6,470 nt of DNA from contig JAEYYP010000247.1 in assembly GCA_023428425.1 (NCBI GenBank), positions 1-6,470 on the forward strand, read 5' to 3'. The position numbers and the translations under genes are program-made. The stretch is from Pseudomonadota bacterium. Its GTDB lineage: Bacteria > Pseudomonadota > Alphaproteobacteria > Rhizobiales > Devosiaceae. Under the pieces are notes generated by a model, which was not told where the DNA came from, did no database searches, and was given only the letters and a program-made list of their open reading frames with translations. Within the stretch, counting starts at the first letter, position 1; the number at the start of each line of letters is the position of its first letter. Of the stretch, positions 1 to 4,824 are shown piece by piece.

Positions 1-36
1 GGGAGGGGGACCAGACGAAGTCTGGTGGAGGGGGCG
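1..36 (+). repeat. GC-rich palindromic repeat, partial copy at the window edge
   Basis: The sequence reads GGGAGGGGGACC, a hairpin, then GGTGGAGGGGGCG. The hairpin has ACCAGAC and GTCTGGT arms (10-16 and 20-26) around the loop GAA. It is the same repeat as 4411-4444 and matches it outside the hairpin, in the same orientation. The copy at 4411-4444 has a different but still self-complementary stem. The repeat continues upstream of the window, so its full extent is unknown. Confidence 0.8.
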
Positions 37-137
37 CCCCACAACCACCGCCCCCAGCTACAACCGTACCCACAAGTACATCGTCACCCAAATACCACAC
101 CCATTTGCCGTACCCGGAAGTACTGAAAAATAATCGC

Positions 138-166
138 TTGCACCCCCGGGCGCCAAAGGACTACAC
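138..166 (+). promoter_or_regulatory. candidate promoter for the tRNA-like pair
   Basis: TTGCAC at 138-143 and CTACAC at 161-166 are separated by 17 bases, close to the alphaproteobacterial housekeeping pattern CTTGAC-N17-CTATAT. An A/T-rich patch (TGAAAAATAAT) lies just upstream. If used, transcription would start near 173 and give a leader of about 105 bases before the tRNA-like RNA at 279. This rests on similarity by eye only. Confidence 0.3.
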
Positions 167-278
167 GCCCGCTCCCGGCGATTGGCCGGTGACTGCAGCG
201 GGTCGAGTTCGTGAACTCTCGCCTGGCGCGGGTGGCCCTGCCTCCCCGTGTACCGCAGGCATCGGAAGCGGCGGGATC

Positions 279-352
279 GTGCGCATGGCCCAGCCTGGCA
301 GGGCGCCGGAGCGATCCGGAAGTCGCGGGTTCGAATCCCGCTGCGTACTCCA
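279..352 (+). tRNA. tRNA-like RNA without an anticodon (GCGA tetraloop)
   Basis: This is a 74-base cloverleaf that can be folded by hand. The acceptor stem is 279-285 with 342-348 (7 bp, including G281:U346, which is the 3:70 pair). U349 is the discriminator and CCA is encoded at 350-352. The D stem GCCC/GGGC is 288-291 with 301-304, with GG at 297-298. The T stem GCGGG/CCCGC is 325-329 with 337-341 around TTCGAAT. U8, A14, A21 and the G15-C48 pair are all present. The anticodon stem CCGGA/TCCGG (306-310 with 315-319) encloses only GCGA (311-314), a GNRA-type tetraloop, instead of seven bases. No triplet is available for decoding. G3:U70 is the main identity element of alanyl-tRNA synthetase, but that enzyme's usual discriminator is A, not U. 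It may be a non-decoding aminoacyl carrier or a decayed tRNA. The intact tertiary-contact positions favour a folded RNA. Confidence 0.75.
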
Positions 353-425
353 ATGGATGTAGCTCATTTGGGTAGAGCATCGGTCTTGTAAACCGACGGT
401 AGGGGGTTCAATTCCCTCCATCACA
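353..425 (+). pseudogene. tRNA-Thr(UGU)-like sequence with a broken acceptor stem
   Basis: It starts at the base after the CCA of the preceding tRNA-like RNA. The D stem GCTC/GAGC (362-365 with 375-378), the anticodon stem TCGGT/ACCGA (380-384 with 392-396), the loop CTTGTAA with anticodon TGT (387-389), and the T arm GGGGG-TTCAATT-CCCTC (402-418) are all regular and resemble bacterial tRNA-Thr. The acceptor stem is not regular: only 356-359 pairs with 419-422 (GATG/CATC). The outer three positions mismatch, and the sequence after them is GCCC rather than discriminator plus CCA. Either it is a decaying tRNA-Thr or it matures differently. It is probably co-transcribed with the RNA upstream. 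Confidence 0.6.
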
Positions 426-797
426 GCCCTGAAACGGCTGCACTGAGACTACGGGTTCTGGGGCCGGCCTTGCGGGGTCGGTCGCGGCGGTGATGGCTCC
501 GGCCTGATCCACCAAGGCCGGAACCGCCCTTCGCGGAGTGCTCCGGCACCGGCTGAAGGATGAACATGGTTCTGGCCCGGCCCCGCGCACCCGTTTGCGC
601 CATGGCTTCGCCATTCCCATCGACATCCCCCTCGCCGGGTTGCTCGCTAACCGCGCGGACGGCCGCCCCGGAACCCGACCAACCGAATTCGACTGCTCCA
701 CGCGGTGTGGCGCGGCGAACCACCGGCCCGGATGGCCAAGGCAGAAGGACGAAGGCTCGAGGCATGACCTAGAGAGTTCGAGACGAAGGTGAAGACC
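424..797. other. non-coding stretch between the tRNA-like pair and the slipin gene
   Basis: I see no credible gene here. The short reading frames lack a good ribosome binding site and look like no family I know. Two hairpins can be drawn: CAGCC/GGCTG at 424-428 and 436-440 just after the tRNA-Thr-like sequence, and TCCGGCCT/AGGCCGGA at 498-505 and 515-522 with a 9-base loop. Neither is followed by a T run. Either could end or stabilise the tRNA-like transcript. I could not identify a convincing promoter for the slipin gene, so it may be read from inside this stretch or from further upstream. Confidence 0.5.
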
Positions 798-1943
798 ATG
801 GTGATTGAGATTTTCGACCACTTGCGCGGCGTGTCGCGCGTGATCGTCAGGGAGAACCAGCGCGCCATCGCGCTGTACAAGGGCAGGGTCCGTGGCATCC
901 TCACCCCGGGCGAGCACGTGCTGAAGGCTGACCGCGGTCGGCTGGAAATCGAGTGGCACGACCTGAGCCGTCCCGACTTCGTCTCGATCTACGACAAGGC
1001 GCTGTTTCGTGACCACGAGGACGTGGCGCGCCGGCACCTGACCGAGTTCCGGGCCGGGGCGGACGAAGTGCTTGTCATCTCGCGTGACGGCCGCTTCCAT
1101 TCCGTCGTGAAGCCGGAGGGCCGGGTGGTCTACTGGACCGACACCGGTTCCTGGACCGCCGAGCGCGTCGCCATCGATGGAGATCTCGAGATCGCCGCCG
1201 ACCTGGCGCGCCGCTTCGCCGGCCTCGCCATGACCACGGTGACGTCTGCCGACGTGGCTGAGGGTCACACGGGCCTGCTCTTCGTCGATGGCCGCTTCGT
1301 GCGCGAACTGGCGTCGGGCGCCCATGCCTTCTGGACCGTGGGTCGCAAGGTGGTGGTGAAGGTCGTCGACCTGCGCCGTCAGTCGCTCGATGTGGCGGGC
1401 CAGGAGATCCTGACGCGTGACCGTGTCACGCTCAGGGTGAACCTCTCGGCCGACTATCAGGTGATCGACGCGGTCAAGGCCGCGACCACGGTCAGGGATT
1501 TTGCCGATGCGCTCTACCGCGCCCTGCAGTTTGCGTTCCGCAAGTCGCTCGGTGCCAAGAGCCTCGACGAAATCCTCGCCGACAAGGTCACGGCCGAAGC
1601 CGAGGCGGTTGCCGAGGTGCGGGCCCAGATGCGTGAAATCGGCCTCTCGGTCGGTGAAATCGCCGTCAAGGACGTGATCCTGCCCGGCGAGATGCGCGAC
1701 ATCCTCAACAAGGTTGTTGCCGCCGAGAAGGAGGCCGAGGCCAACGTCATCCGTCGCCGCGAGGAGACGAACGCCACCCGTTCGCTGCTCAACACGGCGC
1801 GCGTGATGGCGGAGAACCCGGTCATGCTGCGGCTCAAGGAACTCGAAGCCTTGAGCGACATCGCCGGCAAGGTCGAACGCCTGACCATCCACAACGGTAC
1901 GGCGGGCCTCATGAACGACCTCGTCAGGCTCCGCGAGGACTGA
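798..1943 (+). CDS. slipin family protein (SPFH/Band 7 domain)
   Basis: The 381-residue product is most like slipins, stomatin-related scaffold proteins of the SPFH superfamily. SPFH proteins form oligomers at membranes and often partner with proteases or other membrane complexes. I see the SPFH core at about 149-300, with the stretch DLRRQSLDVAGQEILTRD near 191-208. A charged, probably coiled-coil segment lies at about 258-330, and the C-terminus ends with the conserved-looking ENPVMLRLKELEAL (340-352). Unlike typical slipins there is no N-terminal hydrophobic anchor. Instead, a short module (ENQRAIALYKGRVRGILTPG, 19-38) recurs loosely as EGHTGLLFVDGRFVRELASG (155-174). I chose ATG at 798 because AAGGTG (786-791) sits six bases before it. 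GTG at 789, in the same frame, overlaps that site and is less likely. A terminator follows directly, so the gene appears to stand alone. Its client or partner is unknown. Confidence 0.85.
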   Translation: MVIEIFDHLRGVSRVIVRENQRAIALYKGRVRGILTPGEHVLKADRGRLEIEWHDLSRPDFVSIYDKALFRDHEDVARRHLTEFRAGADEVLVISRDGRFHSVVKPEGRVVYWTDTGSWTAERVAIDGDLEIAADLARRFAGLAMTTVTSADVAEGHTGLLFVDGRFVRELASGAHAFWTVGRKVVVKVVDLRRQSLDVAGQEILTRDRVTLRVNLSADYQVIDAVKAATTVRDFADALYRALQFAFRKSLGAKSLDEILADKVTAEAEAVAEVRAQMREIGLSVGEIAVKDVILPGEMRDILNKVVAAEKEAEANVIRRREETNATRSLLNTARVMAENPVMLRLKELEALSDIAGKVERLTIHNGTAGLMNDLVRLRED

Positions 1944-1944
1944 C

Positions 1945-1974
1945 AGCCGCCGGGGGAGCAATCTCCCGGCGGTT
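1945..1974 (+). terminator. rho-independent-type terminator of the slipin gene
   Basis: The arms CCGCCGGG (1947-1954) and CCCGGCGG (1965-1972) pair perfectly around a 10-base loop. The stem extends by a G:U and an A:U pair, and TTT follows at 1973-1975. It begins two bases after the slipin stop codon. The T run is short, so termination may be partial. Confidence 0.7.
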
Positions 1975-2034
1975 TCCGTTCGCACGGATGCTCCCTTCGG
2001 CAGCCCGGTCGTAGGCCCGAGATGTGATCCGTGT

Positions 2035-2478
2035 TCACATCGTGCCATAGCCTCGCGCCATGGCGGCGGCGAAGGCAGGAATGAGGACCAGGAGCCCGGC
2101 CTGCAGGAATAGGTAGCGGCGAGCACTGTTCACATCGGTGTCGGAGGGCGGCGTTCCGGCCCTGCGCCAACGGATGATGGCGAGGGTGGGCGGGACGGAG
2201 GCGAGGCCAACGGCGATAAACGCCCCCATCTTCAGCCAGAAGGCCCAGTTGCCGGCATAGTACTCCCAACCGGTGCCGCCGAAGACGACGCGGACAATGC
2301 CGACAACCACTACCAGCCCGGCGACCGCGCCATACGCACCGTCGAGTTTTCCGAGCTGAGTCAGGCGTTTGCCGTCGATGCCGGGACGCAGCAGGGCGAA
2401 CTCGGCCGCGAATATGCCGACCAGGACGAAGACGGCGAGGTGATGCGCGATGGCCAGCACCAGGTTGAGATCGACCAT
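2035..2478 (-). CDS. DUF2214 family membrane protein
   Basis: The 147-residue product matches the DUF2214 family by eye: AIAHHLAVF near the N-terminus, LDGAYG at 45-50, the GxGWEYYxGNWxFWxK pattern around 68-83, and a C-terminal FAAAMARGYG. Four hydrophobic helices are visible at about 5-29, 46-66, 78-102 and 122-140, so it is a small inner-membrane protein. Its biochemical role is not known to me. The conserved His12-His13 in the first helix could bind a ligand, but that is a guess. I chose ATG at 2478 because GAGAGGAG lies about seven bases upstream; starting further out would add 18 hydrophilic residues without a better site. It is divergent from the TetR gene and shares with it an intergenic region carrying two operator-like palindromes, so TetR probably controls it. 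Confidence 0.85.
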   Translation of the reverse strand: MVDLNLVLAIAHHLAVFVLVGIFAAEFALLRPGIDGKRLTQLGKLDGAYGAVAGLVVVVGIVRVVFGGTGWEYYAGNWAFWLKMGAFIAVGLASVPPTLAIIRWRRAGTPPSDTDVNSARRYLFLQAGLLVLIPAFAAAMARGYGTM

Positions 2479-2510
2479 GCCGGAACTCCTCTCGCCACGG
2501 GCGGGACGGG

Positions 2511-2529
2511 ATGTTAACACTGTTAGCAT
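2511..2529. promoter_or_regulatory. operator-like palindrome 1 (TetR/DUF2214 intergenic)
   Basis: ATGTTAACACTGTTAGCAT is a 19-base palindrome centred on 2520, with 8 of 9 arm positions complementary. It lies 32 bases upstream of the DUF2214 start. The same ATGT..ACA-N-TGT..CAT frame recurs at 2546-2564, with centres 35 bases apart. Paired palindromes beside a TetR-type gene are the usual arrangement for its own binding sites. Confidence 0.6.
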
Positions 2530-2545
2530 CAACTGCTAGAGGCCC

Positions 2546-2564
2546 ATGTAAACAATGTCAACAT
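2546..2564. promoter_or_regulatory. operator-like palindrome 2, overlapping the TetR start codon
   Basis: ATGTAAACAATGTCAACAT is a 19-base palindrome centred on 2555, with 7 of 9 arm positions complementary. It shares the ATGT..ACA-N-TGT..CAT frame with the site at 2511-2529. The ATG of the TetR gene (2555-2557) lies inside it. A bound repressor here would be expected to shut off its own gene. Confidence 0.55.
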
Positions 2565-3160
2565 TAGACGAGGAGTCGCGCTACCACCACGGCGACCTGC
2601 GGCGGGCGCTGGTGGCAGGCGGGCTGGTGCTGCTCGAGGAGAAGGGTGCCTCGGCACTCGGCCTGCGCGAGATCGCGCGGCTCGTGGGGGTATCGGCGGC
2701 GGCGCCCTATCGGCACTTCGCTGACCGCAAGGCACTGCTCGAAGCCGTGGCCGCGCAGGGATTTAGCGATTTCACCGGGGCGATGGCCAAGGCCGCCGAG
2801 GGACTGGCGGAAGCCGACCAGCTGGCGGCGATGGCGTTCGCCTATGTCCGCTTCGCGCTCGACCAGCCGGCCTTGTTCCGGCTGATGTTCTCGTCCGACC
2901 TTCATCCCTATCGCGACGCGGACCTCAAGGAGCAGGCCGCTGCAGCCTATGCCAGCATCGCGGTGGCCGCGGCCCGCGAGGACAAGTCGGCGCCGGGCGA
3001 GATGGCGGTGACGTGCTGGAGCTTCGTGCATGGGCTCGCCATGCTGGTTCTCGAGGAGCAGATCCTCGGCGTGTCGGCCGGCAATGCCGACGCGCTGGTG
3101 CGGGTGTTGACCGAACGGTTCGTGCGCGACATCCGGGCGGGACGACGCGACACGGCGTGA
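2555..3160 (+). CDS. TetR/AcrR-type transcriptional regulator (WHG-type C-terminal domain)
   Basis: The 201-residue product is of normal TetR length. YHHGDLRRALV (10-20) is the usual opening of this group. The helix-turn-helix spans about 36-64, with LREIARLVGVSAAAPYRHF and then the DRKALL helix, and would bind DNA as a dimer. The C-terminal ligand domain contains CWSFVHGLAML (154-164), the W..HG signature of the WHG-type C-terminal domain. The ligand cannot be told from sequence. ATG at 2555 is preceded by AGAGG at 2538-2542, a slightly long spacing, and fits the family's usual N-terminus. It is divergent from the DUF2214 membrane protein and probably represses both genes through the two palindromes between them. 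The kinase gene downstream begins 84 bases after the stop and could be partly read through. Confidence 0.9.
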   Translation: MSTLDEESRYHHGDLRRALVAGGLVLLEEKGASALGLREIARLVGVSAAAPYRHFADRKALLEAVAAQGFSDFTGAMAKAAEGLAEADQLAAMAFAYVRFALDQPALFRLMFSSDLHPYRDADLKEQAAAAYASIAVAAAREDKSAPGEMAVTCWSFVHGLAMLVLEEQILGVSAGNADALVRVLTERFVRDIRAGRRDTA

Positions 3161-3230
3161 TGCGGCGCGCCGAAATCGTTGCGCGAGGCGGGCATTCTCG
3201 CTATCCCCGAACGGTTTGATCTCTCATTTC

Positions 3231-3237
3231 AGAAGGA
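3231..3237 (+). promoter_or_regulatory. ribosome binding site that fixes the TTG start of the kinase
   Basis: AGAAGGA lies seven bases before TTG at 3245. No other start codon in this frame near the N-terminus has a comparable site. The resulting N-terminus (SETRFDVLTIGNAIVDI) is where PfkB adenosine kinases normally begin. Confidence 0.75.
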
Positions 3238-3244
3238 TCGGCGA

Positions 3245-4249
3245 TTGTCCGAGACCCGGTTCGACGTTCTCACCATCGGCAACGCCATCGTCGATATCAT
3301 CGCGCCGATCGATCCGGGTTTTCTCGAGCGGGAGGGACTGGCCGAGGGCATCATGCACCTCGTCGATGCCGAGCGCTCGGCCTGGCTCTACGAGCGCATG
3401 CCGGCCGAAAAGAAGCAGGTGTCGGGCGGTTCGTCGGGCAACACGGCGGCGGGGGTCGCGAGCCTCGGCGGGCGCGCCAGCTTCGTCGGCAAGGTGGCGG
3501 CGGACGAACTGGGCGACGTGTTCGCCGACGACATGGCGAGGATCGGTGTTCACTACGCCGTGTCGCGGCTCGAAAACGGCCCGGCGACTGCGCGTTCGAT
3601 GATCCTGCTGTCGCCCTCTGGCGAGCGGACCATGAACACTTACCTGGGCGCCTGCCATCAGCTGACCCCGGCCGATATCAAGGAAGACGAGATCGGTGCG
3701 GCGACCGTCACCTACATGGAAGGCTTCCTGTGGGACCCGGTGGAAGCCAAGAAAGCCTTCGTGACGGCCGCGCACTACGCCCACAAGCACGAGCGCGCCA
3801 CCTCGTTCACGCTGAGCGACCCGTTCTGCGTGAACCGCTACCGTGAGGAATTCCTCGATCTGATCCGCTCGAAGACCATCGATATCGTCTTCGGCAATAT
3901 CGAGGAACTGAAGGCGCTCTACGAGACCTCGAGCTTTGCCGACGCGGTGCAGGGGATCGCGCGGGACGCCGAGCTCGCGGCGATCACCATGGGCGCCGAC
4001 GGCGCCATGGTGGTGGCGGACGGCGAGGTGGTGACGGTGCCGGCCTATCCGGTGGAACGGGTGGTGGACGTGACCGGTGCCGGCGACCTGTTCGCCTCGG
4101 GGTTCTTGCTGGCCTATGCGCGCGGCCGCGACTACCGCACGGCGCTGCAAGCGGGATGCCTCGCCGCCAGCGAGGTGATCTCGCACATCGGAGCACGCCC
4201 GGTCGCCGACCTGAAGGCGCTGGCGGCGGAGAAGGGGGTTGGGGTTTAG
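3245..4249 (+). CDS. adenosine kinase (PfkB/ribokinase family)
   Basis: The 334-residue product is a PfkB-family carbohydrate kinase. It is most like the rhizobial proteins annotated as adenosine kinase, which convert adenosine to AMP with ATP in purine salvage in the cytoplasm. I see the N-terminal DVLTIGNAIVDII strand (7-19), the first PfkB region GGSSGNTAAGVASLGG (61-76), the Mg/phosphate motif NIEE (218-221), and the second signature DVTGAGDLFASGF (275-287) with the expected catalytic Asp281. The length is normal and nothing is missing. TTG at 3245 is chosen for its strong ribosome binding site; an upstream TTG at 3179 in frame would add 22 unrelated residues. A weak candidate promoter (TTGCGC at 3179, TATCCC at 3202, 17-base spacing) lies between TetR and this gene. 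Substrate choice between adenosine and another sugar or nucleoside is by family resemblance, not proven by residues I can see. Confidence 0.85.
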   Translation: MSETRFDVLTIGNAIVDIIAPIDPGFLEREGLAEGIMHLVDAERSAWLYERMPAEKKQVSGGSSGNTAAGVASLGGRASFVGKVAADELGDVFADDMARIGVHYAVSRLENGPATARSMILLSPSGERTMNTYLGACHQLTPADIKEDEIGAATVTYMEGFLWDPVEAKKAFVTAAHYAHKHERATSFTLSDPFCVNRYREEFLDLIRSKTIDIVFGNIEELKALYETSSFADAVQGIARDAELAAITMGADGAMVVADGEVVTVPAYPVERVVDVTGAGDLFASGFLLAYARGRDYRTALQAGCLAASEVISHIGARPVADLKALAAEKGVGV

Positions 4250-4285
4250 GGCTCTCAGGAGCTCGTTCTGGCGTTATGCCTGTGC

Positions 4286-4341
4286 CGCCCCCTCCACCAC
4301 GCTACGCGTGGTCCCCCTCCCCCGCTACGCGGTGGAGGACC
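4286..4341 (-). repeat. GC-rich palindromic repeat, left inverted copy
   Basis: The outer part, 4286-4298, is the reverse complement of 4432-4444 (13 of 13). The inner part, 4310-4341, is the reverse complement of 4391-4422 (32 of 32). Between them is an 11-base variable core. With its flanks this core makes a hairpin with ACCACGC and GCGTGGT arms around TAC. A second small hairpin, CCGC-TAC-GCGG, sits in the inner part. It begins 36 bases after the kinase stop codon, so it may also act as that gene's 3' end structure. Confidence 0.9.
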
Positions 4342-4390
4342 GCTTGAAGCGCTGGTGTGGTTGATGTTGACTAGGCGGTGAGGGTGAGTG

Positions 4391-4444
4391 GGTCCTCCAC
4401 CGCGTAGCGGGGGAGGGGGACCGCCGCAGGCGGTGGAGGGGGCG
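4391..4444 (+). repeat. GC-rich palindromic repeat, right inverted copy
   Basis: This is the inverted partner of 4286-4341, separated from it by 49 bases (4342-4390). The variable core makes a hairpin with ACCGCC and GGCGGT arms around GCA. The inner part also folds as CCTCCACCGC and GCGGGGGAGG around GTA, with one A:G mismatch. The two copies together could form one very long hairpin in RNA, or a cruciform in DNA. The spacer is unremarkable and less GC-rich, with at best a weak promoter-like TTGAAG-N17-TTGACT at 4344-4372. Confidence 0.9.
4435..4442 (+). promoter_or_regulatory. ribosome binding site of the DUF559 gene, supplied by the repeat
   Basis: GGAGGGGG, the last purine run of the right repeat copy, ends six bases before ATG at 4449. 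The site belongs to the conserved part of the repeat, not to the gene. In the large 4286-4444 hairpin it would be base-paired to 4288-4295, so translation could be reduced when the whole inverted repeat is transcribed. Confidence 0.65.
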
Positions 4445-4448
4445 ATCG

Positions 4449-4808
4449 ATGCGCATGCCTATCGCCACGCTGAAGCGCGCAAAGCGACTGCGACGCGACA
4501 TGTCGTTGCCGGAAATCGTGCTCTGGAGAGAGCTGCGGAAGCGGCAATGGGGGATGCATTTTCGCAAACAGCATCCGATTGGGCCGTCCGTGCTCGACTT
4601 CTATTGCTCAGAGCATCGGCTGTGCATCGAGGTTGATGGCTATGTGCATGACCTGCCGGAGCAGGCGGCGCACGACCAACATCGGGACGCGTGGTTGCGC
4701 GAGCAGGGCATTCGGGTGCTGCGGCTTGCAGCGGCGGATGTGCTCAACGATCGTGAGCTCGAGGGGTGCCTGCTGCTGATCGAGGCGATTGGGCAGGGTG
4801 AAGCCTGA
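4449..4808 (+). CDS. DUF559 domain protein, Vsr/PD-(D/E)XK-like endonuclease
   Basis: The 119-residue product is a complete DUF559 protein, a family related to the very-short-patch-repair (Vsr) nuclease and the wider PD-(D/E)XK fold. It opens with a basic segment (KRAKRLRRDM, 9-18). Next come LPEIVLWRELRKR (20-32, Glu22), FRKQHPIGPSVLDFYC (38-53, Asp50), CIEVDGYVH (59-67, Glu61, Asp63, His67), and the C-terminal strand-helix GIRVLRL..ADVLND (87-101). Asp50, Glu61 and Asp63 are the likely metal-binding residues. No DNA target or partner protein is encoded next to it. ATG at 4449 is chosen because the repeat's GGAGGGGG is well spaced for it; ATG at 4455 is a poorer alternative. The gene lies between inverted copies of the palindromic repeat, which suggests a mobile or formerly mobile unit. 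Actual function in vivo is unknown to me. Confidence 0.85.
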   Translation: MRMPIATLKRAKRLRRDMSLPEIVLWRELRKRQWGMHFRKQHPIGPSVLDFYCSEHRLCIEVDGYVHDLPEQAAHDQHRDAWLREQGIRVLRLAAADVLNDRELEGCLLLIEAIGQGEA

Positions 4809-4824
4809 TACGGGGTGCTGGGGC

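Noticed and set aside
279..352. Acceptor piece of a permuted two-part tmRNA
   Set aside because: The G3:U70 pair prompted the idea. However, a 4-bp D stem and a 5-bp anticodon stem closed by a tetraloop are present, and I found no tag-coding or pseudoknot region nearby.
84..424. Minus-strand frames containing GFEPATSGS and GIEPPTVGLQ
   Set aside because: These peptides are the familiar false products of reading tRNA genes on the reverse strand; here they come from the two tRNA-like sequences.
2021..2041. Hairpin GATGTGA/TCACATC as terminator of the DUF2214 gene
   Set aside because: The 7-bp stem overlaps the stop codon and has no T run on the minus strand, so I could not support a terminator call.
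408..2126. Long open frame (572 codons) on the minus strand
   Set aside because: It runs antisense through the slipin gene and the start of the DUF2214 region. The product is rich in His, Arg and Asp, as expected from a GC-rich shadow frame. The plus-strand slipin has recognisable domains, a ribosome binding site and a terminator.
3179..3244. Upstream TTG start for the kinase
   Set aside because: It would add 22 residues unlike the family N-terminus and lacks a ribosome binding site; TTG at 3245 has a strong one.
3224..4186. Minus-strand frame of 320 codons opposite the kinase
   Set aside because: It is a shadow of the kinase gene, His- and Arg-rich, with no family resemblance.
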